Assembly: GCF_047948215.1 (NCBI RefSeq)
Contig: NC_134456.1
Location: forward strand, 197,854,034-197,918,033
From: Lycorma delicatula
Taxonomy: Eukaryota; Arthropoda; Insecta; Hemiptera; Fulgoridae
Length of the DNA stretch: 64,000 nucleotides
Direction: 5' to 3'
Part shown: in pieces, positions 39,801 to 52,833 of the stretch
Numbering within the stretch: the first letter of the stretch is position 1
Layout: the number at the start of each line of letters is the position of its first letter
The notes under the pieces: model-generated
Databases searched by the model: none
Seen by the model: the letters and a program-made list of their open reading frames with translations, nothing else
Told to the model about the DNA's origin: nothing
Program-made: the position numbers and the translations under genes

Positions 39801-42800
39801 ATACTAAAATTGTTTTTAGAAGCTAAAGTTAATTTGTCTGTTATTCAGTTTCTACAGTTTACAAAAATCTAACTGCATAGATAATCACAAAAAATGTAAG
39901 ATTTTATTATTCCTAAATACCTGCATAGCCTACCTTAAGATTAACCTAACTTAAGATTTTTACCTAACTAACATTAAATTAAGACTGAAGAAATGTTTTA
40001 ACTTTCAACAGTATCATACATTCCTCCATAAGATTATTATTACATTAAAATGATGGAGTGATGCCAACATTACAATTAAAACTAGTTTATATATAGATTG
40101 GAAAAGTCAATATTAGTATAAAATTTAGCTTGCTGTGTTCTGTAATTAAACACTTCCTGTATAAATATTAATACATTATTGAATGCAGTATTATTAACTG
40201 CACCGCAAAACACTAAATTGTGTTATTAATATAATTCATGATAAATATTTCTTTTTACTTACTTTTGAGTACAAACTGTACTCATATTTTTCCATGTCTA
40301 TTAAATAAACCAGTAACAACTACCAAACAACATAAATTTAATACGATTAACACATTAATTTAAAGTGATATATCTAATTCAAATGCAGAAACCTTAATGA
40401 TATTTCTCATCCACACAATGCACTTATGTACTGAAAAAAATTTACAGTTCAGTATTACAAGGTCACAAACACATTATATCAGAAACTATTAATAATCTTC
40501 TTCTATAAGTACTTTTATGACTTGCAATTAATTATAGGCTAATCTTTTAAATTAAATGTCTGTTATGTTAAACACTTCCGGTGTAGATATTATAAAATGT
40601 ACAAGTAATATACTATATAACTCGTGTTATTCCAATAAACAAACCACTTTTCTAATATCTTTACACTATCATGTAACTGGGACAATCTTAATTTCAAAAC
40701 TGTTCTTAATCACTGCAACATTTTTGTAACAACATTAATTTATCTGAGAGACTAAGCTGTAAACATTACAGTAAAGAAATATACTGAATGTAAAGATTAC
40801 CTCTTCAGAATTGATCAATGACGTGTACAATTTTTTCATGCATTGAAAAGCCTAGAACACAATAAGCAACAGATATGTGTAGCCTAGGCCCTTGTTTGGT
40901 CCCCTGACTTTACACTCAAAAAAAGTTCATAGTACATTTTTACTAATGGAGGAAGGTTTCGCCTTTGGGACTTGAATGTCACTTCACCTCATGCATAACA
41001 AAGATTGTTAGGATGATTTAAACAAATTCTAGGCATTTTGTAACTAACAGCTAATTAAAAGAAATAAAACTGTAAATATGTAGTACACAATAATTCAGAC
41101 ACACAAAGCACTCACAATGACATGTTTACTGGTTCACTACTATCTCACAACTGACATCGTTCTGATGAATGTGTTCTACACTAGATCACATTTGTAGTCA
41201 GGGACCAAACAAGGGCCTGGGCCCTACATATCTGTTGTTTATCAGGTTCTAAACCTCCCTATGATTTGGAGGAACCCAAAGATCACTCATCTGACTGTTA
41301 TTTCTGCTTATTAAATATTAAAGGGATTATATCAAAATCAAAATATACAGTAGTATACCCTAACTTTCAATCTGCACGAGGCCAATTCGACACTGTGAAG
41401 AATTGCCCATACCAAAGCCTTCAGAACATGTGACATTAGATGAAGAGAGTTCAGAGTCTGATGGAAGGAAAAAGAAAAAACAAATTCTGGTGATACAACT
41501 TTTGAACATAGCAGTTCATCTGAGCCTCATTACTGACTCAAGAAAATCTTATCAATCTCATTCAAGATTTAAAGTTATCCAAAAAAAAAACAGTCTGAAA
41601 TGCTTGCTTCCTGGTTAAAAGGATGGAATCTTCTTCTAAAGAATACAAAAATATGTACTTATTGCAATCGTCGACTATTTTTTTGAAGAAAATGACTTAG
41701 TGTTTTGTAGGCATTTCTTTTCTTATGGAGACACTTAATAAACACAACAACAGAATGGTGCTTGTTCATTGATTCCTTTTTAATTAGTTAATAAGTTTTG
41801 CTTCAGCATAATGGCAATAAATTCCAATCAGTACCTATGGCTCACTCTGCTAGTATGAAAGAAACAAATGAAAACTTTAAATTTATATTGGAAGAGCTTC
41901 AATATGCAATGTATGACTGGAATATTTGTTGTGATTTGAAGGTTATTTTTGTGTGAATGCGATCGTAGGGACAAAAAGAACGATTTCATTGGAAAAAAAT
42001 GGCCTAAACAGAAATTACTCATTCCTAAAAAGAAAAACGTGAAACATGACCCATTTTGTAATCTAAAAATGTGTACCTCTGTTCCACATCAAACTAGGAT
42101 TAATGAAGAATATTGTCAAGACCATGGACAATACTCCTGGTTTCATGTACATAAAACAGAAGTTTCCTAAAATTAGTGATGCAAAAATTAAAGAAGGAAT
42201 ATTTGTGGGTTCACAAATACGATCACTAATGCATGATGAAAAGTTTGAGGAACTACTGAATCCACTGGAGAAAGCAGCTTGGCAAGGATTCAAACATGTT
42301 ACTCAGTTTTTTGAGAAATCGAAAGGCAGAAAATTACCGTGATATTTTCAAAGATCTTATAACATTTTAATAAAAAAAATTTGGGTTGTAATATGTCCTT
42401 AAAAGTACACTTCCTGCACTCGCACCTAGATTTATTTCCAGAAAATCTTGGCGCAGTGAGCAATGAGCAGGTGGAACACTTTCATCAGGATATTTCAGTT
42501 ATGGGAAAGAGGTATAAAGGCAAATGGAATCCTAATATGTTGGCCGATTATTTTTGGACCATCTAGAGGGATGCTCCACAGGCGAAATATAGCAGAAAAT
42601 CATCATTTCTTACTTTCAAGGTGAGTCAAATATTCGAATATTGTGTAGTTAAGAATGCAGAAGATATTATAATGTTTGAAATTATAAATGTCTGTCTCTC
42701 GGAAACCTTGCGTGATGGGTAAAAACAGATATCAAATTTGAATTCAGGAAAAAAATATTGTCAGAATCTAATTTTATTCTTCCCGAGACAAAAAAAAATT

Positions 42801-45800
42801 ATTTTTTGTTCCCTAGTGATTAATACAAATCAGCACCTGAGAGGTAAACAGTCGTATATTCAATGGAGTTACCATCATTTACCTCTCTTTATAGTTAACT
42901 GTTCAAAAAATACTAGTTTGATCTTTGGTTTTTGGTTTCTCATTTGGGTGTTTATTTACAAATTGATTTCCGAATTTATTGCGTTTGCCGCGCCAGTCGC
43001 AGCTTACGTCTTGCCTACTTTTAAATGTCGACATAATTAATGTACAATTACGATATTTTATACTGTATATTGTGTATAACACTATTAAAAGTCACTTAAC
43101 TACTTCACTATCTTAAGAAAATATTACGCTTGCAGCTGGGCAACTAATAAAAATAAAGAAACACTATCGCATACCCAAAAGCAACAAAACGAATAGTGTA
43201 GTAGAGGGTGACGAGACGCATTCACGCGCACACCCACTGGTGAATACAATGCGTTCCTTGCCCGTTGCGATTTGAGTCAATGAGACATCGCCCAGCAGGA
43301 ATGACGTTACTACCTTTGTTCTCATTATGCCTAATACTCAGTAAGATGAATGTTTCTTTTCAAAACGTTTTAAAAGCTATTCTAGTTAATAATTGTAAAA
43401 ATGATGTGAATACAACATCAGTTGATTTTTACTTCGTGATTTCTACTTTTCATGACTGGTGTTTACGTCGTTGCGTAAAGTTGTTTTATTCCAATGAATT
43501 CAAGGTTATGGTCGAGTCTTTCGGCAAATACGAGCTGTGTGTTTTTTGTTAACTTTACCCACCATAGCTCGTTGTTTTTGGTCCTCCGGGCCGGATTTAT
43601 AATTCCGGATCTAAAGCTCAGGCTATATTTCTTTCAAATATTATTTTGATCTAAACTAATTCTATTATATAAATAAGTTAAATTGTTCTGTCAAATTTAG
43701 AATGTCTTTATATTGTATTGTTTTTAAGCATGTTGTTACTGAAAGTAATTATGTTATGAAAGTTGTAAACGACAACTACTAGTTATACAGTAATTATATA
43801 ATTACTTATTGCTGATAATAGTTGAATATACAAATATTTTACGTATCAATGTTCTGATAAAAAACTCTTTCAAATTTTATGTTATTATTGTTGTATAATC
43901 TAAGTTGTTATTTTAAGAATGGCGCTTGAAATTCATACTGTATCTTATCTCATACTAGTTAAATATTTATTGTAAACTTCAATTCAAAAAAAATGACAAC
44001 TCGTACTAAGACAGCTTCAAGCAACTGATACTTGATTTTTTGTGACGCTTCATCAATTTGGATTTGCCTCAACTTTGTTTCTGCAACGTCTACTCCAAAA
44101 AAGCCTATTTCTCTTCAGCTTGTTGCCACCTTCTTCCGTCCAGTTCAGATCTGACTTTCACGACATATGGATCGCCCTCGTCTCTCTCTCTCTCTCATAT
44201 AGGTTCAGTTCAAGTTGCCACGATGTGTGGATGCTTGTGACTCTCTCTCATCTCTCTCTCGCCTTCGTACATTCTCATTTGCCGCCCATGGGCATTCTCT
44301 CTCGTCGCCTTTGTGTCTTCTCACTCGTCGCCCATGGGCATTCTCACTTGTCGCCTTTGTGCTGAAACTATTCGTCAGATCTATTCTTTCAACTTCGCAT
44401 TTTCATCCCTGGAAAACTCTCCGTTTGACACAGATGACTCCTCTTCCATCTCATTATTGTCTAGTCCTCCTGCTGAATCGAAATCTATGTTTTTCATCCT
44501 CTCGTCTACTCTTCTTGATGTTGCTCGCTCGCCCCCCAGTATGTTTACGCCGTTGCGTAAAGTTGTTTTATTCCAATGAATTCAAGGTTATGGTCGAGTC
44601 TTGCAGTTTACAGGCTTGGTAATTTTATTTTGCATTTTTGTAAGGCTTATCTACGTGTATTTTTAAATAGGTTGTTTGGGTTTGTTTTCGATATCATTTC
44701 TCTCAGTCTCCAGTTTGACTTGCTGATTGCATCATCATATTGGTGTCAACGTATTTCATATCTCGCATTATTTATTGCTGTTTAGTCTTAATATATATAT
44801 TATTCTTAAGTGTTTTTTATTCTCTACCAATTTCAATATTGTCATAGTTCCTAGAAGTCTATTTCTCTTTGTCTGCCCTGATGTCATTTCTTCCACTTGC
44901 GTATTCAGAAATTATTTTTTATGTCTTACGTAATTCTTTAGTGGTCTGCTTGCTTGTGAATTATTTTTGTTGTCTTCGTTCCCGAATTCCACACGTTTTC
45001 TCTAATCGTTCTCATACTAGCACTAGGACATTACTCTTGTTGTCAACACACACTCTCTTCTGTCCATTGCTTTGTTTGCTTCCCCTACTTCTCACCACGC
45101 CAGCTTTGGTCTTTCTAGTCCTGACTTTCACGTTGTGCAGATCCTGGTCCTCCAGTAGAGGACCAGGCTTCGATGTTCTCTCTCTCTCGTATAATTTTAA
45201 TACTTTCGTCGTCTTCATACTCTCATAAACGTTGCGGTATTTCTCTGTCGAAATATTCTCTAGTTCTACTCGTCAATGTTTCGTGATTTTACCGATCTCA
45301 ATGTTTTGTTTTACCTCGTTTCTTTGTTAAGTTATTCTTCAAATTCACTATATTACGTCTCTGTAGAAAGTGTTTCAATCACTACATACTGCCAATTCTA
45401 TCGACGCCGAATCTTCTCCAGCTGCTTACTACAATTTTCATCGATGCAGAATCTCCAAACTTGTTTCTACATATTTGAGACGCCACGTCCTGTTTAACCT
45501 CTAAACCACGTCTCACTCCTGTATTACTGATACACCACTGCGGACTACGCCCAGGATTACTGTATGTATTCATTTACCTTCATTCACGAGTTCGTCTCTT
45601 GCTAATATTTGTGTGCTACAGGCAAGTTCAATTTTCATTATTTATTACGTTACACAGTTAATTTATCATTAATATTTGTGGAACATTCAGTTTATCATAC
45701 CTTATGCCTTTCAATTTCAAGTTTAGTTTAAAAAACCATTTATTCACTTAAGTGCAATCATGGTAGGTGGTTTACCTATTTTACTTGCTCTATTATTACA

Positions 45801-48800
45801 ATTTGTTGTTATGGTAATAACAACAACTCTATAATTTAATCTTGTAACTTGTTAATCGCCGAGATTAATTCTTTTCTACTCATGAACTGTATTCATAATA
45901 CTTCTCTTAAATTAACCTAACGCAAATTACTCCTGATGTGCAGTTATGTTTTACGACTTCTTTATAATTTTATATTTTCAAGAAAGCTTACTAGTAAAGG
46001 AACTCTATTATATGTTTATTTATTTCAATTTGATTATTGTAATTAACTCTTTTTGTACTAGAATATTATTGTGGCCTTTTTTCTACATTAAACTAGAATT
46101 ACATGTTTGAATTATTTAATGCTAAGTTTGTTGTTCATAAATCAGGAAAGGCCAGTGCCAATAATAAAATTTATTGTAATTTATTATTTCTAAGTTAATG
46201 ACATCTGTTCATTGCTAATTTTCATATTATAGTATATGTCAGTAGTGCAACTGTTTTCCAATTACACTTTTCTATTGATGTTATGTTTTAAGTATCTAAT
46301 TGAAAATAAGGTATTTTATGTTCTCTTGTTTTCAGTCTTTGCTAAATTGTGTATTTAAAAAATGTATATTCATGTATTTTCTCATTTTAATATTATTATT
46401 ACTGATATGCTAATTTAAGTTGATATTTCTTATGCAAAATTAAGTTATGTTTATTTCCTAATTTCATTTAATTTAAGGTTATGCTTTAACATAAGTTCAG
46501 TTGTTTTACATAATTAAAGTCCAATTTCTTTTGGCAAATACGAGCTGTGTGTTTTTTGTTAACTTTACCCAACTGGTAAAAATTTACGTGAAATTTCTCA
46601 ACGACAGGCCAAATTTCCCCGAACCACGTTCGTGCGTTCAGACATATTCTGCTCCCCTGACATACGGTAACAACAGACAAAATTAGAAACAAGAAACGTA
46701 TTATCTGAAGCCTACATTATATCAATTCGGCTTTAACCATCATTTCAGAACAAAAAAATTCTGTTATGCTAAAAGTAGAATTATATTAAAAGAAAGCATT
46801 AGCTAAAGTAGACCTATATAGAGTTAAACATAGAGATAATATTTTCCAAAAGAGTGTAATGACAGCTCTTTCATTATGATTTCCTTATAATCTTCATTCA
46901 AGTGTTGTAGAAAGGATTGTCTTTCCTACTCAGATAATATTTGACTGTAAATACTAGTTGGTACTAATTATTAATAAATATTCTTCGAAAAATTCGGGGT
47001 TAAAAAATGGAAGAATGTTATTATGATAGAAGAAACATTAAAACTGATAATGGAAATTTACCCAAGAATTAGGTGTGAAGCTTGAACAGTTTTAGACAGG
47101 AAAAAGAATAGAACTGAACTATGAAAATATTTTAATAAAGGATTTATATAAAAATTAAATTAAATTCAACCTTACCAACAATTCGTCCGCGTTCTCTTTT
47201 CTACCACTTTCGGTCATTCGACTATCCTCAGGAAAAGTTATTCTCAATTTGAGATCATTAAAATTAAAATATGTAGAATGTAAATTTATAAAATGGTAAA
47301 ATCACAACTGGTCATCAGAGTATAAAGTTAGTCATGTCATTTTAATAAAGGTCTCTATAGAAAAAACTATATTACACAATTATTATTTTGCATAAATATG
47401 CAATGAATATAAAAATATACAGTAACTTCAATGAAATACTAAATTTTTCGTTATCCAAATGGTCAGTCCTAATTCATTCATACAACTGGGTTTCTAAGTG
47501 CCCCAAAATAATGTGCCATTCATATCATTTGGAATAACACTGTTTTCAATGAGATAATATATGTTACAGCTCACACTCTTTATTAAAATATGACATATCT
47601 AACCTTTCTTTCAATCTATTCTTTTTATTTTCGTTTTTTTATATTACTGAATAAAAAATGTTTTACTGTTGATTTTATAGCTTAAAATGTAAACTATCAA
47701 ATCTCTGATCAGATGTCTCTGGATTGAACTTAGAATAATGTTATAACAATATCAGTATTTGAATATACTGCATTAAGTTATTAAATTAATTTTAATATAA
47801 TTAAAATTATTTAGTTAAGTTAAGGATAAAAATTGAAAGTACTGAAAATTTAACAATCACTAACTTAGAAAGGCAAAGCTAATTCTTTTCCAAAGATTTG
47901 AATTTGTTTGCACCTGAAAATAGAAAACTAAATCAACCAGAGTAACTGGAGTCCAACATCTCGGTAGGAATGAGGTCTGCCAAGGCGGTCCATCTTGTAG
48001 TTAAAGACCTACCATCCACTGCCAAGATCAAGGAGGCTCTGGGAATGACCATGGGTGAAGGTGGCTCAGCCAAAGTTGTCTCAACTAGGCTGGCTTTTGA
48101 GTCCACCAAAGCAGCCACAATTGCATTACCTTCAGGGAGTGAGGCAATTTTGCTTATGAAAGGTCATATCAGATTAGGCTGGCTATCTTGTAGGATCTAA
48201 TTGTGCTCAGAGGAGATGTTTTCAATGTTGGGCGCAGGGACATAAGCCATCTGCCTGCATGGGACCCAACAAATCAAAGCTCTGTTTTAATTGTGGAGGT
48301 GAGGGGCACATTAAAGAAAACTGCAAGACTGTGACCAGGTGTATTCATTGTAGAAAGGAGGGCCACAGCCTTGGCAGCTGAAGATATGCTGAAGCCACTG
48401 TATGAGAGCTTATCTAAGCAGGGGCACCCATGACTTGCTATAGGTTACCGCCAGACGGGAGGAAGCTGACTTTCTAGTCGTCAGCAAGCCAAATGTAGGG
48501 GTGGTGGACAACGAGAAGTGGGTCAGGGATGTGGGCTGTGATGCTGCCATAACCTGTTTGTCAATGAGCTTTGCTGTCACGGATTCCGGCCAGGATCGTG
48601 AGTTTGCATGGGTGGATGTAGGGAGAACAAGAGTATTTAGTGTTTACTTATGTTCTAAAATTGACCTTCAGTTTTCGAGGAGTGAGTAGGCGAAATAATG
48701 AATTCTATCATCTATAGTGTAAACCCGTGCATTATGGCTGACAATTTCATTGTCTCATGCGTCGAATGGGGATACAAGACCACAGACCATAGAGGAGTGA

Positions 48801-51800
48801 TGCTGGCAGAGGCAATTGAGGTGGCAGGATAACAGTACACCAATATAGAAGGGGTGGTCACTTTTAGTAAGGAGGAATACTCAACCACCTTAGATTATAC
48901 CTTCATACACCAACCGTTGGCTAAAAAGTTCTCTGGATGGAAGGTGCTTGAGGAGCAGTCCCTTAGTAATCACTACATTGAATTCGATGTGGCATAGGAG
49001 ACAAGCAGCACAGAGGATCCCTCAGGCCTGGAGGCCCAACTATAGAGAATTACATGACTTCAAGGAAGTAATTGCAGATAAGCTCTCTGAAGGCATTCTT
49101 ATGCCCAATGCCCTCATAGGAGTTAAAAAGGCATTATAAGATGTCCATAAGAAAAGCATGAGCTCACACAAATACACGGGAGTATATGAGACTGGAACCA
49201 TGAGATTGAGACTTTAAGGAAGGAGTGTCTGAGAGCTAGGAGGGTTCTTCAGATGAGAAGAAGGGCTGGCTTCGACACAGAAGAGGCCACCCAACAACTT
49301 AAGAGATGTAGGCAAGAAATGCATTCGAGCATCAAGAGGCCGAAGAGGGCTAAATGAGCAAAACTCTGTGACGAGGTGAACAAGGATCCCTGAGGGAACA
49401 GGTACAAAATCCGTCTTGGGATGATTTGGATGGAAGTTACCCATTCTCATAGGCATGCAAAGAGAGGAAGTTATAAGGAGACTATTCACAAAGAATATCT
49501 ACAGCAATAAAAGGAAACTGCAGCACAGGAGATACCTCTCATTTTAGAGTCGGAGAGCTACAGGTTGCATGTAGTAAGTTGAGGCCTTGGGAGAGATGGG
49601 ATACCTGCAGAGGTAATGAAGGCAGCAGTGGAGGTTGACCCACTGGCCATTCTAGAAGTGGAAAATTATGTTCTGCTTAGTGGAATAATCCTGGAAGAAT
49701 GGAAGTGTGCAGGGCTAGTGCTATTGAAGAAACCAGGAAGACAGGATGGAGATCCATCTGGTTACAGGCCAGGCCGCTATGTTTATAAACAGCACTGAAA
49801 AGCTATTTGAAGCTTTATCGGTGCATAGGCTGAGGGAAGAGGTTGAAGCAAGTGGTGGGCTTTCTGAACACCAATACGGATTCCGAATGGGGAGGTCCAC
49901 CATCGACACATTACAGAGAGTAGTCTCAATGACTAATGAGGCAACTGAAAGTTCTAGACATTCCAGGAAGGTACTGATTCTGGTCCTACTGGATGTCAAG
50001 AAAGCTTTCAATAGCATGAGGTGGGATGCTATCCTGGAAGAATTGGAGAACAGGATTTGTATTTGAGACATATAATCCAAGATTACTGGCCCAGAGAAGG
50101 ATCACAGATTTTATAGCAGATGCACTATAGAGTTATGGATGGAGTGCGGTGTTCCCCAGGGGTCTCTATTTGAACCACTTCTGTGGAGCATGTGGTTTAT
50201 GACGGCCAAGGTGGCTGTTGGCTATGCTGATGATTTTGTGCTGATCTCCATGGATCAGGATATGCAGAAGCTAGAGGAAAACTAAACCTCACCTTTAAGA
50301 TACCCAAAGACTGGCTGGAGAACAAGGGGTTATTCCTGGCAGCCAAGACAGAGCTCATAATATCTGCTGGGAAAAGGTTACCTCCAATCAGGATTATGGT
50401 GAACGATGTGGTGCTCGAGCCACTTAGGCGGGCTAAATATCTCTGGGAGTCTGGATGGACTATGAGTGAAAGTTCACAGGCACATAGAGGAGGTATCTGC
50501 TAAGGCTGATAGAGCAACATAGGCCCTCACTGGACTCATGAATAATGTGGGAAGTCCTCTTGACCTCCAAGAGGCGGCTGCTTGCTACAACGGTGTCTAT
50601 AATTTTGTATGCAGCACCCGTCTGGCAACATGCTATGAAGTACAATAAATGTAAGGCTAGTCTTAACAGAGTCCAAAGAAAGATGGCATTGAAGATTGCT
50701 TCTGCACTCAGGACAGTGTCCATGGAGGGGGTGTTTTTAGTGGGAGATGTGCCCCCAGTAGAGCTAAAGGTGGCAGAATCGGTGGGAAGATCTAACTGAG
50801 AAACCAAAGAAGAAGCATTCAAGAGCATGCTAGCTAAGTGGCAAAGTAGGAGGGAAGCAGCTGATGTGGGAAGACGGTCTTTCCATATCATCTCAAACGT
50901 TAAGAAATGGGTCTGTCGACAGCAGAGGGAGATTAACTTTTGGCTGATCCAGCTGTTGACAGTTCATAAGGCATTCAATTCCTATCTGAGTAAAATGAAG
51001 AGAAGGCTTCACTTAGGGTGCATCTACTGCAGGAAGGATGTCACAGCAGAGCACATCTTTGAATGTGAAAGGTGGGTTTCAGAGAAGCAGAGGTGTCTGG
51101 CAGTGGTGAGTGAATTGAGTCAAGATAATTTAATGGACAAATTATTGTCAAGTGAAGCATCCTAGGAAGCCATAGCCATGTTATGCGAGGCCATACTGAG
51201 AAGAAAGATGGCAGAAGAGGGCCAACAGCAATAATTGTTTGTGCATGTGGTTGAGGAGGAGGATAGCCTTGGAATGGAGGCAGTTGGGGGCCTCTAGAAA
51301 TCATCACTGTTGTTGAATTGCCAGGGACTCCCCAATTCATTCATCCAGAAGCCCAGAAGGACACAGCAGTCTCTGAGTAATGCCACAAGGCGGGTATCCA
51401 GGCTGCTGTTTAAGAGAGAAGTTTTTAGTCTGTGAGAGCCCAACACTACCATTTTGCGTGGGTGGTAGTGTGGCTGGTAGAGCTTTTTCCTCCCCCTACA
51501 GGAAAAAAGAACAATTTTAATCTCATATAAGGTAAAAAAAAATAATTCACATCTTTCATTAATAAACATTTTTGGATGAAACAGCAGATAAGCCAAATGA
51601 AAGTTTATTTGATACGGGTAAAAATCATGAAGCCAAAAATTTTAATTTAAAAATGAAATTGAATATCAATATAAAATAATTAACGGATTCCTTTATAATT
51701 AGTTACAGCATTAATTATGCAATAATATTAATGAATTAACAAAAATAAAAGTTGTTGCTTGTCAATACTGAAGAAAATTTTAATTGATTTAAATGATTTA

Positions 51801-52787
51801 CTTCCTACAAAAATGTCTTAATAATTAAAAACCTTTTACATATTCCAAAAAATTAATTGTAAAACTTAGAATAAAAAAATCTGCATTATTTATGGAAGTA
51901 AATTCAAAATTTAATTTTATGGAATTCAAAATATTAAGAGCTATGACTATTACAAATTTTGCAAACAGAATATTAAAAATTCATCTTAATGTATCCAAGT
52001 CATAATTGATAATTAATTTAATAAATATATCCATATATGTGAACTTCTTATAGTATCTACTTGCTTTTAAAGCATTTCAGAAATATGCTCCACCCTCAGA
52101 AAATCACTCACTGGAGATCACATCAAGATAAAATGAAAAACGAAAAAACAAACAACATACATGGTCAATGTGGGACCCGTATAAAGTAAAAAAAAATCCC
52201 TTTCGACACATCGGAAGGCAGAGGTAGATTTCACTGGTGCTAAGTAAGGAATAAAGACTATTTCCGTCTTAAAGTTAACAAAAATTTCAAATTAATTCAA
52301 TATGACAACATTGCATGTGAAAAAAGTTTCACTTGTTTAGCAAACGACAAGCCCCATCTTCTTACAATTCCAGTAGCATTTTGCTCATCTCTTGCTGTAA
52401 GGATTGCTCATATCAAGAATTGTTTCAAAAAAAAGTTTTAGGTAATGTTTAGAGGACTAACGACCACTTTAAACTGATTCAATAGTGTGCCTATTAACGG
52501 AGGTATGATTTTTTGTCTTTAAAACCCCATTATTTCCACCCATTGGACCAATGGTTGGTGATATCAATATATTTTAGCTTAGATAAGTTTTAGGCCCTTA
52601 CCCAAAAGAATAGAAACTTTAAACAATAATTTAATTAAATAATTTATAACTTAATTCAATAATTTACTAAATAAGAAAGTTATAGTGATATTCTGTTTTT
52701 TCAAAAAAGCCCCCCACTTCTACCCTCATGGTCTGACTTTTCCCATTAACAACTCGACCAAGCAGTTATCATGTCCACAAGAAAGCG

Positions 52788-52833
<46 letters not shown>

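Larger units (their letters stand above)
47940..51510 (+). mobile_element. Second R1-clade LINE, 5'-truncated and decayed
   Basis: A GC-richer block starts inside ORF1 and ends with a 3' UTR finishing GGTAGAGCTTTTTCCTCCCC, very like the 3' end of the 34-39-kb element (GGCAGAGCTTCTTCCTCCAC). The order is ORF1 end with three zinc knuckles, endonuclease remnant, RT, HCCH finger. Target duplications were looked for and not found. The protein sequence differs clearly from the other R1-like copy, so it is a different subfamily. Confidence 0.82.

Noticed and set aside
44042..45228. Several overlapping plus-strand open frames of 60-135 codons
   Set aside because: They exist in more than one frame at once because the strand is pyrimidine-rich and stop-poor. 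No domain, start context or splice structure supports coding.
44603..46526. Full LTR retrotransposon
   Set aside because: The 4-bp flanking repeat would fit, but the stretch lacks terminal TG..CA, internal LTRs, a primer-binding site and any gag-pol motif.
47940..51510. Target-site duplication for the second R1-clade LINE
   Set aside because: Flanks near 47930 and 51500 were compared and no convincing matching repeat was found, so the borders stay approximate.
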